From positions 35,938,218 through 36,002,217 of the forward strand of contig CM066982.1 in the NCBI GenBank assembly GCA_033977485.1: a DNA stretch of 64,000 bases, given 5' to 3'. The notes beneath the pieces are model-generated. The model did no database searches. It saw nothing but the letters and a program-made list of their open reading frames with translations, and was not told where the DNA came from. The translations under genes were made by a program, and so were the position numbers. The stretch is from Hydrangea macrophylla. Its lineage: Eukaryota; Streptophyta; Magnoliopsida; Cornales; Hydrangeaceae. The first letter of the stretch is position 1. Each line of letters begins with the position of its first letter. Positions 11,610 through 23,581 of this stretch are shown piece by piece.

Positions 11610-13253
11610 GGGTCGCGGCTGCTCGGATTCCCGGGTGTCTTGCCAAGGTCGTCCATCGGCTGCTACGAACTCGGCCAGGTGGCCTTGCTCGATGAGCTTT
11701 TCTATGGCAATCTTGAGCTTGAAGCAATCCTCTGTGTCATGCCCGTGATCTTTGTGGTAGCGGCAGAACTTATCCCGGTTCCTCCTACCGGGCGCGCTTT
11801 TTAGCTTCGTCAGTTGCTGGAGTAGCCGCTGGGTCTCGGCGGCAGCCATTACCTCGTGGATTGGTCGGGAGAATGGTGTGAAGGTTACCGGGGGCTAATC
11901 CCGACCGCTCCTCTACTGATCTTGTCTGGGCTTCTTTCCCGGACCCTTCTCGGAACCTTCGTGTTTTCGCTTAGCTTTTGGGGATTCGTCCTCCGGGAAG
12001 TTGGCACGCTTGGACTTCAGAAACTCCTCCATGTCGATGTGCTTTCCGATCCTTTCCGAGAGCTCTACCAGGGTTGCCGGTCGGTTACGATGGAACGATG
12101 TAGCAACCTTGGTGTGTTGCACTCCCGAGCACAAGGCCATGATAGCGGTTGTTGCATTCAAGTGGCGAATCTGAAGCCTCTGGTGATTGAAACGGTCCAC
12201 GTAGTCCTTTAGGGACTCTCCCTTGCGCTGCTTGATAGTCAGTAATTGGGTATCCGGTTGTGACCAGTCCAGCATTCCCACGAACTGGCTTATGAAAAGT
12301 TTGCTTAGCATCTTGAAGTCGTCAACCGTTCGCGACTTAATAGCATGGAACCACTGTGCAGCCGGCCCCTTGAGGGTACTGGGAAAGGCCAGGCACAGTA
12401 GCTCGTCAATGGTGGTGACTAACGCCATCTGGGCCTTGTAGGTGCAGACATGATCCACTGGACTTCCCGTTCCGTCGTAAGAGCTGAGATACGGTGGTTT
12501 GAACTTACGTGGGATGGGGAATCCAGTGACTCGAGCGGTATAGGGCGACTCGGTCTCTGTGTTAGTATGATCATGGTGCTGCTTACGACCAAACTACTCA
12601 ATATGCCTCTGCAGGTCCTGGATTTGAGCATTCACATCCCTCTGCTCGGTCTTTTTCTCCAAATCCGAGCGGTAGGTCGGGTCAGATGACGAGGCCTCCT
12701 CTTCGAAGTGCGTTGCCCTTAGGGGTAGAATCCGGCTCCGGCTCTGGGTGATCGTGTGCCTTAGATCTCCCTGGCTCCTGGCCGGGGGGTCCTCGGCCGA
12801 TTCCCGGGCCGTACGTCCTGGCTCCTCCCTTCGGGTAGCACACCTGCTATTGATGATATCTCTGGCATCTCCCGTCCGGCGTGGATTAGCTCGGGTATGC
12901 CGTCGAGTTCGCCGGGGAGCCTGACTACGTTCGTCACCCCCACACTATCTCCAACCCGGCGGGGATGCTGGTGCAGTATGGGTATGTTGTCTGACCCGTG
13001 GGGGTCTTCCTTTCCCGGACTGCTCCTCGATTCGAGGGAGCTTATCCTGTAATGCTAGCAGCGCTTTGATCTACTCTTATGTTAGTCGCTGGCCCTCTAG
13101 GAGTTGTGCGAGGGCCGAGGTGACTTGCTCGAAGGTCATGGAGGCGGTCGGCCGCCCAGGCTGTGAGTCCTCACGACCGGCTTGATCATCGTGACCGGTT
13201 TGATCCTCCTGACCATTTTGAGCAGTAGCCTTCTTAGTTTTCTTTGGTGCCAT
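11610..13253 (-). pseudogene. gag: Tat gag polyprotein, broken
   Basis: A start codon at 13251-13253 opens a Lys-rich N-terminus, followed on the - strand by a Gag capsid-like region open at 11913-12458 (contains AAQWFHAIK and LKDYVDRFNHQ). A zinc-knuckle-like motif (CRYHKDHGHDTEDC) lies at about 11720-11770. The frame is disrupted several times between 12460 and 13100 and once near 11880. Gag forms the virus-like particle in which reverse transcription occurs. Confidence 0.82.
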
Positions 13254-13300
13254 GGTGATGGCTATTAGCTAAAAATTTGTTTTGGCGAGAAAACTATCGT

Positions 13301-13320
13301 TTCCCACAAACAGCGCCAAA
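13301..13320 (-). other. Primer-binding site of Tat element
   Basis: On the - strand, four bases after the 5' LTR, the sequence TTTGGCGCTGTTTGTGGGAA occupies the primer-site position. The GGCGC start is typical of plant gypsy primer sites. I do not assign the tRNA. Confidence 0.65.
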
Positions 13321-13324
13321 CTTA

Positions 13325-13950
13325 TGATGCCAAAATCTGGTAAGAGAGCTAAGAAGGAAAAAAGAAGAAGATTTGTATGTGGTTCGGCCTCGTTAATGAG
13401 GTGACCTACATCCATGTGTGCGTCGGTGCGCTTTCACTAACAGATCACCGGCGGGCCTGGTGAGCCAATAGTTTTGGGCGGCACTACCAGTAACACCCCC
13501 GGGTGTATGTTGTACAGTGAAATCTATGTGCTATTCTCCTAGGTTAAGAATGCGACCCCTTGAATGGGGGTGGGTGCCCCCTTTTATAGATGCAAGAGGC
13601 CACCCATACAAGGTAAGTGATCAGATTAGGAAGCCTAATCTGATCGCATCACGATTTACACAAATTTAGGAGAGTTTCCAAAGTGGTTTGGGAAACTTCT
13701 TGCTCCTTCCATTTAGACCTCTAGCTTGGTTAGGCAACTGGCTGCTTGCTTGCTAGATGAGGAACCGTGCCTCCTGAGAAGACTCCCATGTGGGGCCAGC
13801 CTGGAGTGAACCCCCGAGCGGTCGACCATCCCGGGCGATCTGTGTAACAGCCCGGCTAGACTGGGCGATGGGACCAGATTCAAGATGACTTGGCTCCCCT
13901 TTGCTGAGGTAGCAAAGCTTGACTTTGACTTGATATTTTTGTATGTATCA
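13325..13950 (-). repeat. Tat element 5' LTR
   Basis: This 626-bp copy matches 3083-3709. On the - strand it begins TGATACATAC and ends GGCATCA next to the primer site. Substitutions from the partner LTR number about 29 by eye. Confidence 0.9.
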
Positions 13951-13955
13951 CATTC

Positions 13956-14983
13956 TGCTTGCTTAATATCATAGTATAATCTGTCAATCTCGTAGCCTTG
14001 CATGTTATCTAGTGTTAGATCATTAGTATTCATAGATTCCATGTTTAAATCACAACCAAACACAACTTTAATGAACTTTTACGTTAAAAACAAATCTATA
14101 ACACTCCAGACCATGTCTGAGTAGTCCTAGGGTTGGGAGATCACAATAAAACAGTGATCTCCAGCCTCTGCCATGCATCAGTTTAGAACCTGTGGTCGAT
14201 CGATTGAAGTTAGTTCGATCAATAGTTCGATCGATCGAACCCTGGACACTGTCACGCGATCGAAGCCATTTCGATCGCTTGAAAGATGATGATTCTCGAT
14301 CGATCGAATGCGAGTCGATCGATCGAGCAGTCTAATTCTTGAGAAGATCCCCTATAGTATTCCTAGACTTTCTGCTTTAGAGATTCGTTATCAAACTGTC
14401 CCCAAATGCTCAGTTTATCGAAACAGTCTCTGAACATAAGGCCTTAAGGCATTTTCTTTCAATATCTTTTGCAAACCACCTTCAATGCTAACACCATTGT
14501 AGGTGCGAGTCTTAACTATTGATTTAAACCGCTTTCATGTGTTTCAAATTAACTGTGATGATATAGTCCCGGTCATGAAAGGACTATTGATTCTTTATTT
14601 TTAGAGAAATACGGAATACTATAGAGAAATGAACTCCTTAGAGCTTTAATGTAGGTGCATGGCAGATGGTTAGGTCATTGTGGATTCGTGTGATCCCAAT
14701 GTTCCCCTTTTATTAAGTAAAAACCGTTTTTAAAATACCGCTTTAGTTAATTAGTTAATTCGTAATTTAGTTTAATTGCTTTACTTTTAGTAGTCGTTAA
14801 TTGTGGAACTTAGTGTTCTACACTTTCCTTAAACATTGAATTTTTATTTTCTTTTAGAGTTTAATCTAAGTAATTAGTTTACAACCTTCCCTGTGGGATC
14901 GACCTGGTCTTAACCAGATTACTACTTGCATGATCGTTTACACTTGAACGTAGCACATGCACACATAAATAATTCTCGTGCCA
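13956..14983 (+). repeat. Athila-like 5' LTR, right part
   Basis: Resumes after the target duplication cattc and aligns with 31060-32076. It ends GTGCCA six bases before the primer site. It contains the downstream GATCGATC cluster (14195-14330). Confidence 0.92.
14195..14330. promoter_or_regulatory. Second GATCGATC palindrome cluster of the Athila LTR
   Basis: At least seven variants of TTCGATCGATCGAA occur in 135 bases. The counterpart at 31298-31410 has lost one unit and has CG-to-TG/CA changes, as expected from decay of methylated CpG. It lies about 420 bases past the TATA box once the nested element is discounted. Confidence 0.55.
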
Positions 14984-14989
14984 AGTTTT

Positions 14990-15007
14990 TGGCGCCGTTG
15001 CCGGGGA
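14990..15007 (+). other. tRNA-Asp-type primer-binding site
   Basis: TGGCGCCGTTGCCGGGGA lies six bases after the 5' LTR. It is complementary to the 3' end of plant tRNA-Asp (ending CCGGCAACGGCGCCA), the primer used by Athila-type elements. Confidence 0.9.
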
Positions 15008-15110
15008 AGGCGACGAGTTAATACTTAGATTACCTCATTCTGTCTTTATCTATTTCTATTTTCATTTTCTTTTTCTTTAGGTTTCAAATCCTCTTAGACT
15101 TTTCTCTTTA

Positions 15111-16594
15111 ATGTCTGATAATTCCATTGAAGGAATTCTCAAAAATCCATTCTACTTATCTGATTCCTCTGATTCTATTAATCCCGTAGCCACACCTACA
15201 GATTCAATGGGTGACAATCAAAGTGAAAATGGTGACAATTTGGTTGTGCAATTAGACGATTCATTGCGTCCTTTGTGCGATCTCATGCAACCTGAACATG
15301 TACCTATGCCTTCTTGTATTCTCATTCCACCCCATGCGGGCGAATTCCAATTTTACAATGGAATGATTCAACTCCTTCCAACCTTCCATGGAATGGAGAG
15401 CGAGAAGGCATATCTACACGTTAAGGATTTTGAGGATGTTTGTAAAACATTCTCACAAAACTATCCTGTAGATGCGACACGCCTAATGCTATTTCCCTTC
15501 ACCTTGAAGGATAAAGCAAAAGCGTGGCTGCTCACCCTTAAGCCAAATTTAATCTTTACCTGGCATGCGATGAACACCGCATTTTTAAAGAAATTCTTTC
15601 CACCTTGCATGACCACCGAGCTCAAACGTGAAATAAATTCCTATAAACAAAAGAGCAATGAAACCTTCACTCAAATGTGGGAGCGTTTCACAGATTTGCT
15701 TCTCTCATGCCCACATCACGGGTATGAGAAATGGCGAACCATCAGCTACTTTTATGAAGGATTAAATGGTGAAACGAAAAAACTGGTTGAAACCATGAGC
15801 TCAGGTCCATTCCTTCGCAAAAACACTGAAGAGGCTGAAACCCACTTCGAGTGGTTAGCCGAACATGCACATGAATGGTCTAACTCTGATGATGTCCCAC
15901 GCGCACAAATATCAGGTGTAAAGGAGAAAAGTATATATCAACTAAAAAGTGAAGATCACCTAATGACTAAATAAGAGGAACTAGCTAAGAAAGTAGAGGA
16001 GTTAGGGATGAAAGGAGAAAGTTCTAGGCAGGTTTTGCCTGAAGAACCATGTGGCACATGCAATATGTTGGGACACACCACCCAATACTGTCCCAATGTG
16101 CCGTATTTTCAAGAACAACCCCCAATGGAAATGAATGCCATGCAAGGGTATAGGGGGGCGGGGAATTCCTATAATAACAATAACTTTCAAAATAATAATA
16201 ACAGATGGAATCACCCCGAGTTTGATTGGAAAAATGATGCTGGAACCCAAAATCAATACCAACAACAGCCTTACAACAACAATAATCAATATCAAGGGCA
16301 ATATAATAGGCAGTCCCCGCCATTCAACCAAACAGACCTAATAATAACTACAACCAAGCTCAACCCTCTAACAATCAACAGTCAAATGTGTACGTGCCAC
16401 CACATAAAAAGGTGCAAGAGGAAGATCCACTCTCTAATGCCAATTTAACACAGCAATTAATTCAAATGATGAGTAAAATGTCTGCAACGTTAGAGAGAAT
16501 GGACACATGACAAGAGGGATCGGGTGGAACATTTCCTGCCCTACCACTTCAAAACCCTCAGGGATACAACAATGGTCCCACTAATCATGAATAG
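15111..16594 (+). pseudogene. gag: Athila-like gag, broken
   Basis: The first 287 codons are open from ATG 15111 and include the Gag capsid region (KDKAKAWLLTL, FLKKFFPPCMTTEL, NETFTQMWERF). A TAA at 15972-15974 interrupts the frame, which then continues through a CCHC knuckle at about 16044-16095 (CGTCNMLGHTTQYC) and an Asn/Gln-rich tail. A one-base loss near 16339 and stops at 16508-16510 and 16592-16594 follow. The product would be the particle-forming Gag protein fused to Pol. Confidence 0.9.
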
Positions 16595-16603
16595 GCAAAA
16601 GCC

Positions 16604-18004
16604 GTGACTACTCTGAGAAGCAGCAAGATTATAGGGCACAATATGCCTCTCTCTACTCCCGAAGAGTATGAGGAGGACGAAGTGGTAAATAAAAATGAAC
16701 CTTCTACTCAGGAAGAGGAGCCATCTACCAATAACGAACCATTAGAAACAAACACTGAAGCTCCTAAAGAAGTGGAAGAAATTGAGAGAAGGCCCGGAAA
16801 GGAGCCCGTTAATGACGAATTACCAAAATGCCCTTTCCCCACACCTTATCCTCAAAGGTTAAAGAAACCCAAAAATGAGGCAAAGAATCAGGAGTTCTTG
16901 GAATTGTTTAAACAAGTTAAAATAAACCTTCCACTCCTTGATGCAATAAAGAACGTACCGGCATACGCCAAATATCTAAAAGATTTATGCACGGTCAAGA
17001 GGAGGCAAAGTGTGAAGAAACACGCTTATGTCGCTTGCCAAGCAAGTGCAATTATCCAAAATGAATTGCCTCCAAAACTCAAAGACCCCGGTACTCCCAC
17101 TGTCTCATGTCAAATTGGGAATCAAAAGATAGACAACTCACTCCTCGATCTAGGAGCAAGCGTAAACCTTCTGCCATATTCAGTTTATAAACAACTAGGT
17201 TTGGGTGAATACAAACCTACCCGAGTTGCATTACAATTGGCAGATAGGTCGGTTAAATACCCAAGAGGGGTATTAGAAGACGTCCTTGTGCAAATCGACT
17301 CATTTATCTTCCCAGTTGATTTTGTAATCTTAGACACTGAACCTGTGTCTAACCCAGGTACACAAATCCCGGTCATATTCGGACGTCCGTTCCTCAACAC
17401 AATCGATGCCATAATAAAAGTGAGAAGTGGTATAATGACCATCGTATTCGGGAATATGACGTTAAATGTCAAAATTTTCTCAAATCCCCGACCTGAAGAA
17501 TACGAGGATGAGGAGGAAGTGAATTACATCGAGACAGTCATTGAAGATGAGGCCAATTTCATTAATTACAAAGATCCTTTAGAGGTAGTTGTGTCACAAT
17601 TCGAAGCTATCTATCAACCTAAAGATTCTACTCCATTGGATGCTGCTTTAAATCACACTTGCCTCATGATGGAAATGAAAGAGGAGGATAGAGCTGAATG
17701 CATGTGGGTAACACCATATGAACCATTGCCTCCTAAGACAATGTTAGTCATGCCCTCAAACTTTCAGTTCCCCGATTTGGAATTAAAAGAGCTTCCAAAA
17801 GAGCTCAAATATGCTTTCCTAGGGACTGAAAAGACTTATCCTGTCATAATTTCATCCACTTTAAATTCTGAACAAGAGGGTAAGTTAATTCTGATGCTAA
17901 AACAACATAAGGGAACATTGGGATGGACTATTGCCAATCTCAAAGGCATAAGTTCATCTATGAGGAAGACGCCAAACTTTCGCGATAAATGCAAAGGCGT
18001 CTGA
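16604..18004 (+). pseudogene. pol: Athila-like protease and RT entry region
   Basis: An open 466-codon segment. Protease is recognised by LLDLGASVNLLPYSVYKQL (about 17143-17200) and IPVIFGRPFLNTIDA. The Asp-Leu-Gly in place of Asp-Thr-Gly is normal for this lineage. The N-terminal 130 residues are Glu-rich linker. The segment ends in a frameshift at about 17990-18004 that is shared with the duplicate at 22084-22099. The 3' half, from 17331, is repeated from 21426. Confidence 0.85.
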
Positions 18005-19400
18005 ATCCCAACATGCAAGAAGTAGTCAAAAAGGAAGTCTTAAAACTACTTAATGTTGGGATCATATATCCTATCTCTGACAGCCCCTGGGTCAGTCTGG
18101 CTCAAGTGGTGCCCAAAAAGGTAGGCATACCGGTTATTCCTAATAAAGACGGCGAATTAGTACCAACACGCGTCCCCACCGGATGTGTATTGATTACAAA
18201 AAATTGAATACCGTGGCCCGAAAAGACCACTTTCCATTACCATTCATGGATCAAATGCTAGAACGAGTGGTGGGTCATAAGTACTATTGATTTTTGGACG
18301 GATACAGTGGATATAATCAAATTGAAATCGCTCCTGAAGATCAGGAGAAGACAACATTCACGTGTCTGTTCGGTGCTTTCGCTTACCGTCGTATGCCTTT
18401 CGATTTATGCAATGCACCTGCTACATTTCAGCGGTGCATGTTAAGTATCTTTAGCGATATGGTCGAGCAAATACTCGAAGTATTTATGGACAATTTTTCT
18501 GTGTTCAGCCATAGTTTTGAAAATTGCTTAGACAATCCGGAATGTGTGCTAGCACGATGCGAGGACAAGCACCTGGTGCTAAACTGGGAAAAGTGTCACT
18601 TCATGGTGACCAAGGGAATTGTCCTCGGCCACATTATCTCCGACGAAGGTATCCAGGTGGATAAAGCTAAAATCGACATAATCTCAAATCTACCTATCCC
18701 TCATAAAGTCAAAGACATCCGATCTTTTCTGGAGCATACGGGATTCTATCGTCGCTTTATCCAAAATTTTAGTGCGATCTCCCGACCACTGTGTCAACTG
18801 CTCGTTAAAGACACACCATTCGAGTGGTCGAAAAGCTGTCAAACGTCTTTTGATGCACTAAAAGAGCACCTTACCTCCGCACCGACAATACAGGCACCCG
18901 ATTGGAGTTTGCCTTTTGAACTAATGTGCGACGCTAGCGACTATGCCATTGGCGTAGTTCTAGGACAGAGGAAGGATAATAAACCCTATATTATCTGCTA
19001 CGCCAGTCAAACGCTGAACGAAGCTCAAATGAATTATACAACTACTGAGAAAGAGTTACTGGCTATAGTCTTCACCTTGGATAAATTCAGGTCTTATCTG
19101 ATAGGGTCCCCTATTGTCTGTTTCACAGACCACTCGGCCCTCAAATACCTATTATCCAAGAAAGATGTGAAATAAAGGCTGATTCGTTGGATACTCCTAC
19201 TCCAAGAATTTGATATCACAATCAAAGACAAAAAGGGAGTAAAGAATGTGGTTGCGGACCATTTATCTTGGTTAACGTTTGTTGACAAAACTGAACCCAT
19301 ACCGATCAAGGACGAATTCCCAGATAAGCAACTGATGACTGTGTCTGCTCTACCCTGGTATGCAGATATAGTAAATTATCTAGTTACGGGAGAGACCCCG
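17989..19400 (+). pseudogene. pol: Athila-like RT-RNase H, copy 1
   Basis: The RT core is open at 18294-19175. Lesions private to this copy: a 7-base deletion at about 18183 that throws the frame, a TGA at 18288-18290, and an Asp-to-Asn change in the catalytic pair (Met-Asp-Asn at 18486-18494, against Met-Asp-Asp in copy 2). RNase H follows with LMCDASDYAIG, TEKELLAIV and FTDHSALKYL, and a TAA at 19173-19175 shared with copy 2. Reverse transcriptase would copy the element RNA; this copy has lost the active site. Confidence 0.92.
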
Positions 19401-19479
19401 AGTCATTGGTCAAATCAAGATAAGAAATGGTTCCTATCTTTCGCACGTCATTTCTTCTTCGATGACCCGTACTTATTCA

Positions 19480-20649
19480 AGTATTGTGCTGATTAGGTCA
19501 TCCGACGTTGCGTCCCGATTGAGGATATAACCGTAATACTGGCCTCATGCCATTCGGAAGCCTGCGGTGGCCACGTTGCTTCACAGAAGACCGCACAGAA
19601 AATTCTACATAGCGGTTTCTATTGGCCAACCATATTCAAGGATGCCCACGAATTTTGTAAATCGTGCCAACACTGTCAAAAGCTAGGTGCAATCTCAAAA
19701 CGAAACTCTATGCCTTTAACTCCCATAATCACAATCGAAATTTTTGATTGTTGGGGCATAGATTTCATGGGCCCATTCCCGAAGTCAAATAACTGCGAGT
19801 ATATACTCCTCGCTATCGGGAATGTCTCGAAATGGGTAGAGGCAATCCCAACAAGGTGAAATGATCATCGAACAGTTATTTCTTTTTTAAAAGAAAACAT
19901 TCTTTCGCGTTTTGGAACCCCAAAGGCATAATTAGTGACCAAGGAAAGCACTTATGCAATAGACCCTTGGAGTCACTTCTCAAAAAATATGGGGTTAACC
20001 ATAAAATTGCCTTAGCCTACCACCCACAAACTAACAGGCAGGCTAAATTAGCTAACCTAGAAATAAAACATATTCTCGAAAAAATGATTAGTTACAATAG
20101 GAAAGACTGGGCATATAAGCTAACCGATGCTCTGTGGGCGTACTGTACTGCTAACAAGACAAACCTGGGAATGTCCCCATACAGGTTAGTATACGGTAAG
20201 GCATGTCACCTCCCTGTCGAAATTGAACACAAAGCGTATTGGGCGACATGCTCATTGAACTTCGATATAAAAGATGGAGGACATCTCCGTAAACTCTAGT
20301 TGGCTGAACTGGAAGAGATACGTCGAGATGCGTACGGAAATGCAAAATTACATAAGGAAAGGTTGAAGGCTCGCCATGATAGAACGATCTTTCGTAAATC
20401 ATTCGAGCCAGGGCAAAAATTCTTATTATATGACTCTCGCCTTCACCTTTTCCCAGGAAAACTCCGATCTCGGTGGACAGGACCGTTCATAGATAAATCT
20501 GTCTTTCCACATGGGGCCGTTGAGTTATTCAATCCTAAGAACGATGGAAGTTCAAGGTCAATGGCCAAAGATTAAAACCATTCTTGGAAGGTTTCCAACC
20601 GAAAGTTGAGCACATCCAATTGGATGAGCCCAACTATTCTTCTACTTAA
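19480..20649 (+). pseudogene. pol: Athila-like integrase, copy 1
   Basis: The zinc-binding region (CHSEACGGH, CKSCQHCQK) spans about 19548-19680, the first catalytic Asp is in GIDFMGPFP and the second near 19935. Shared with copy 2 are TAG 19494-19496, TGA 19857-19859, a one-base loss near 19928 and a Lys in place of the expected catalytic Glu (QAKLANLE, about 20040). Private here is TAG 20297-20299. The C-terminus ends at TAA 20647-20649. Shared lesions mean the integrase was dead before the duplication. Confidence 0.88.
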
Positions 20650-20808
20650 AGCGTCAAAGCGCGTTTGCAAACTGTTGTTGTATTCTTTATTTTTACTGCT
20701 CTTTATTTTTGTTTCTTTTCATCTATTTCTGCTTTATTTCTCCTTTATGAGTGTGACTTTGATTCTAATCTGCTATTCTATATTATCTCTCCCCTACAGG
20801 CTGTAAAA

Positions 20809-21345
20809 ATGAGGGACGACGACATCCATTCAATCGGGTCATGGACTGATTCAGAACATCCTAACCCTCCCTGGATTGCCGAGGATATTGCATTTTTCCT
20901 TTCTCCTTATCAAGGGCCAGGGGTAGATGATGTAGTTGACCTGACCCAAGGGTACATCCCTTACAACCCTGCTCTCCTCCATATTAATCCTTTTGAGCAC
21001 ATGGACTTTCTTAAAGAGGAAGGAGAGCCAGAGGGGTATTTTGTTCGGGAAGTAGATGATGCACTTTTGGCACAGTGGGAGAACGACTCGATGTGGGAAC
21101 CATGGGATGAAGAAGATTTACAGGATGTGGTGCCAGAACGCCATAATGTTGTCTTCACATATGTTGATGACTTCCTTGTCATCGAATCGGTTCCTTACAT
21201 TTATGTGCATTTAAGCTTTTTGTTGTTCCGGCTTCAATGCCCTCTACCTGCTAGTGCACATGGTTCAATCAAGCCAATAGTGAGGTTAATTCATTGTCAC
21301 ATTTCATTCTCTTTTCATCTTTCTTTATTTGTTCCTTCCTTTTAG
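20809..21345 (+). CDS. Unknown acidic ORF after integrase, copy 1
   Basis: ATG 20809-20811 opens 178 codons; the first 110 or so are Asp/Glu/Pro-rich (begins MRDDDIHSIGSWTDSEHP) and the last 40 hydrophobic. It is preceded by a T-rich, intron-like stretch ending ctcccctacag at 20799, so it may be reached by splicing. It stays open in both duplicate copies, with only one residue difference that I see (Leu to Pro), while pol around it is full of stops. No family recognised. A YVDDFLVI string inside it is not accompanied by other RT motifs. Confidence 0.45.
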   Translation: MRDDDIHSIGSWTDSEHPNPPWIAEDIAFFLSPYQGPGVDDVVDLTQGYIPYNPALLHINPFEHMDFLKEEGEPEGYFVREVDDALLAQWENDSMWEPWDEEDLQDVVPERHNVVFTYVDDFLVIESVPYIYVHLSFLLFRLQCPLPASAHGSIKPIVRLIHCHISFSFHLSLFVPSF

Positions 21346-21425
21346 TTCTTTCATTTGTTTTATTTATTTCTATTCTTTTTGTTTCTGTTCCTTTGTCCAA
21401 GATTATCACTATGTTCCACAATGGT

Positions 21426-22099
21426 TAGACACTGAACCTGTGTCTAACCCAGGTACACAAATCCCGGTTATATTCGGATGTCCGTTCCTCAACACAATCG
21501 ATGCCACAATAAAAGTGAGAAGTGGTATAATGACCATCGTATTCGGGAATATGACGTTAAATGTCAAAATTTTCTCAAATCCCCGACCTGAAGAATACGA
21601 GGATGAGGAGGAAGTGAATTACATCGAGACAGTCATTGAAGATGAGGCCAATTTCATTAATTACAAAGATCCTTTAGAGGTAGTTGTGTCACAATTCGAA
21701 GCTATCTATCAACCTAAAGATTCTACTCCATTGGATGCTGCTTTAAATCACACTTGCCTCATGATGGAAATGAAAGAGGAGGATAGAGCTGAATGCATGT
21801 GGGTAACACCATATGAACCATTGCCTCCTAAGACAATGTTAGTCATGCCCTCAAACTTTCAGTTCCCTGATTTGGAATTAAAAGAGCTTCCAAAAGAGCT
21901 CAAATATGCTTTCCTAGGGACTGAAAAGACTTATCCTGTCATAATTTCATCCACTTTAAATTCTGAACAAGAGGGTAAGTTAATTCTGATGCTAAAACAA
22001 CATAAGGGAACATTGGGATGGACTATTGCCAATCTCAAAGGCATAAGTTCAACTGTGAGGAAGACGCCAAACCTTCGCGATAAATGCAAAGGCGTCTGA
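21426..22099 (+). pseudogene. pol: Protease tail and RT entry, copy 2
   Basis: Duplicate of 17331-18004. The open frame runs in from an unrelated upstream sequence (start near 21329), an artefact of the duplication junction. The frameshift at its end is the same as in copy 1. It lacks the protease active site, which lies only in the upstream unduplicated part. Confidence 0.85.
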
Positions 22100-23430
22100 A
22101 TCCCAACATGCAAGAAGTAGTCAAAAAGGAAGTCTTAAAACTACTTAATGTTGGGATCATATATCCTATCTCTGACAGCCCCTGGGTCAGTCTGGCTCAA
22201 GTGGTGCCCAAAAAGGCAGGCATACCGGTTATTCCTAATAAAGACGGCGAATTAGTACTAACACGCGTCCCCACCGGATGGCGGATGTGTATTGATTACA
22301 AAAAATTGAATACCGTGACCCGAAAAGACCACTTTCCATTACCATTCATGGATCAAATGCTAGAACGAGTGGTGGGTCATAAGTACTATTGCTTTTTGGA
22401 CAGATACAGTGGATATAATCAAATTGAAATCGCTCCTGAAGATCAGGAGAAGACAACATTCACGTGTCTGTTCGGTGCTTTCGCTTACCGTCGTATGCCT
22501 TTCGATTTATGCAATGCACCTGCTACATTTCAGCGGTGCATGTTAAGTATCTTTAGCGATATGGTCGAGCAAATACTCGAAGTATTTATGGATGATTTTT
22601 CTGTGTTTAGCCATAGTTTTGAAAATTGCTTAGACAATCCGAAATGTGTGCTAGCACGATGCGAGGACAAGCACCTGGTGCTAAACTTGGAAAAGTGTCA
22701 CTTCATGGTGACCAAGGGAATTGTCCTCGGCCACATTATCTCCGACGAAGGTATCCAGGTGGATAAAGCTAAAATCGACATAATCTCAAATCTACCTATC
22801 CCTCGTAAAGTCAAAGACATCCGATCTTTTCTGGAGCATACGGGATTCTATCGTCGCTTTATCCAAAATTTTAGTGCGATCTCCCGACCACTGTGTCAAC
22901 TGCTCGTTAAAGACACACCATTCGAGTGGTCAAAAAGCTGTCAAATGTCTTTTGATGCACTAAAAGAGCACCTTACCTCCGCACCGATAATACAGGCACC
23001 CGATTGGAGTTTGCCTTTTGAACTAATGTGCGACGCTAGCGACTATGCCATTGGCGTAGTTCTAGGACAGAGGAAGGATAATAAACCCTATGTTATCTGC
23101 TACGCCAGTCAAACGCTGAACGAAGCTCAAATGAATTATACAACTACTGAAAAAGAGTTACTGGCTATAGTCTTCACCTTGGATAAATTCAGGTCTTATC
23201 TGATAGGGTCCCCTATTGTCTGTTTCACAGACCACTCGGCCCTCAAATACCTATTATCCAAGAAAGATGTGAAATAAAGGCTGATTCGTTGGATACTCCT
23301 ACTCCAAGAATTTGATATCACAATCAAAGGAAAAAAGGGAGTAAAGAATGTGGTTGCGGACCATTTGTCTCGGTTAACGTTTGTTGACAAAACTGAACCC
23401 ATACCGATCAAGGACGAATTCCCAGATAAG
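22084..23430 (+). pseudogene. pol: Athila-like RT-RNase H, copy 2 (better preserved)
   Basis: A continuous 397-codon frame runs to TAA 23275-23277. It has the RT motifs WRMCIDYKKLN, FLDRYSGYNQI, AFAYRRMPFDLCNAPATFQR and the catalytic FMDDFSVFS (Asp codons at 22591-22596), then RNase H with LMCDASDYAIG and FTDHSALKYL. Relative to copy 1 it keeps seven bases at about 22280 and both catalytic Asp residues. The terminal TAA and the entry frameshift are shared with copy 1, so it still could not be made as part of a full Pol. Confidence 0.92.
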
Positions 23431-23581
23431 CAACTGATGAATGTGTTTGCTCTACCCTGGTATACAGATATAGTAAATTATCTAGTTACGGGAGAGACCC
23501 CGAGTCATTGGTCAAATCAAGATAAGAAATGGTTCCTATCTTTCGCACGTCATTTCTTCTTCGATGACCCGTACTTATTCA

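Larger units (their letters stand above)
3080..13950 (-). mobile_element. Tat-lineage Ty3/gypsy retrotransposon nested in the Athila LTR
   Basis: This complete 10,871-bp element is flanked by the exact 5-bp duplication cattc (3075-3079 and 13951-13955). Read on the - strand it has: 5' LTR 13325-13950, primer site, gag, protease, RT, RNase H, a second archaeal-type RNase H, integrase, a minisatellite, an oppositely transcribed spliced gene, a G-rich polypurine tract and 3' LTR 3080-3709. The second RNase H and the antisense gene place it in the Tat lineage. LTRs differ at roughly 4 to 5 percent by eye. pol contains at least six stops and two frameshifts, so it is defective. Confidence 0.92.

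Noticed and set aside
14990..15007. tRNA-like sequences at primer sites (14990, 36103, 42665, 56767)
   Set aside because: They are 12-18 base complements to tRNA 3' ends only. No cloverleaf or tRNA gene is present.
21145..21180. YVDDFLVI string resembling an RT active site
   Set aside because: It lies in the acidic ORF after integrase with none of the other RT motifs around it. The true RT is upstream and downstream.
21329..22099. 256-residue open frame beginning in a hydrophobic segment
   Set aside because: The N-terminal part is sequence before the duplication junction read through into protease by accident. It is a junction chimera, not a natural gene.
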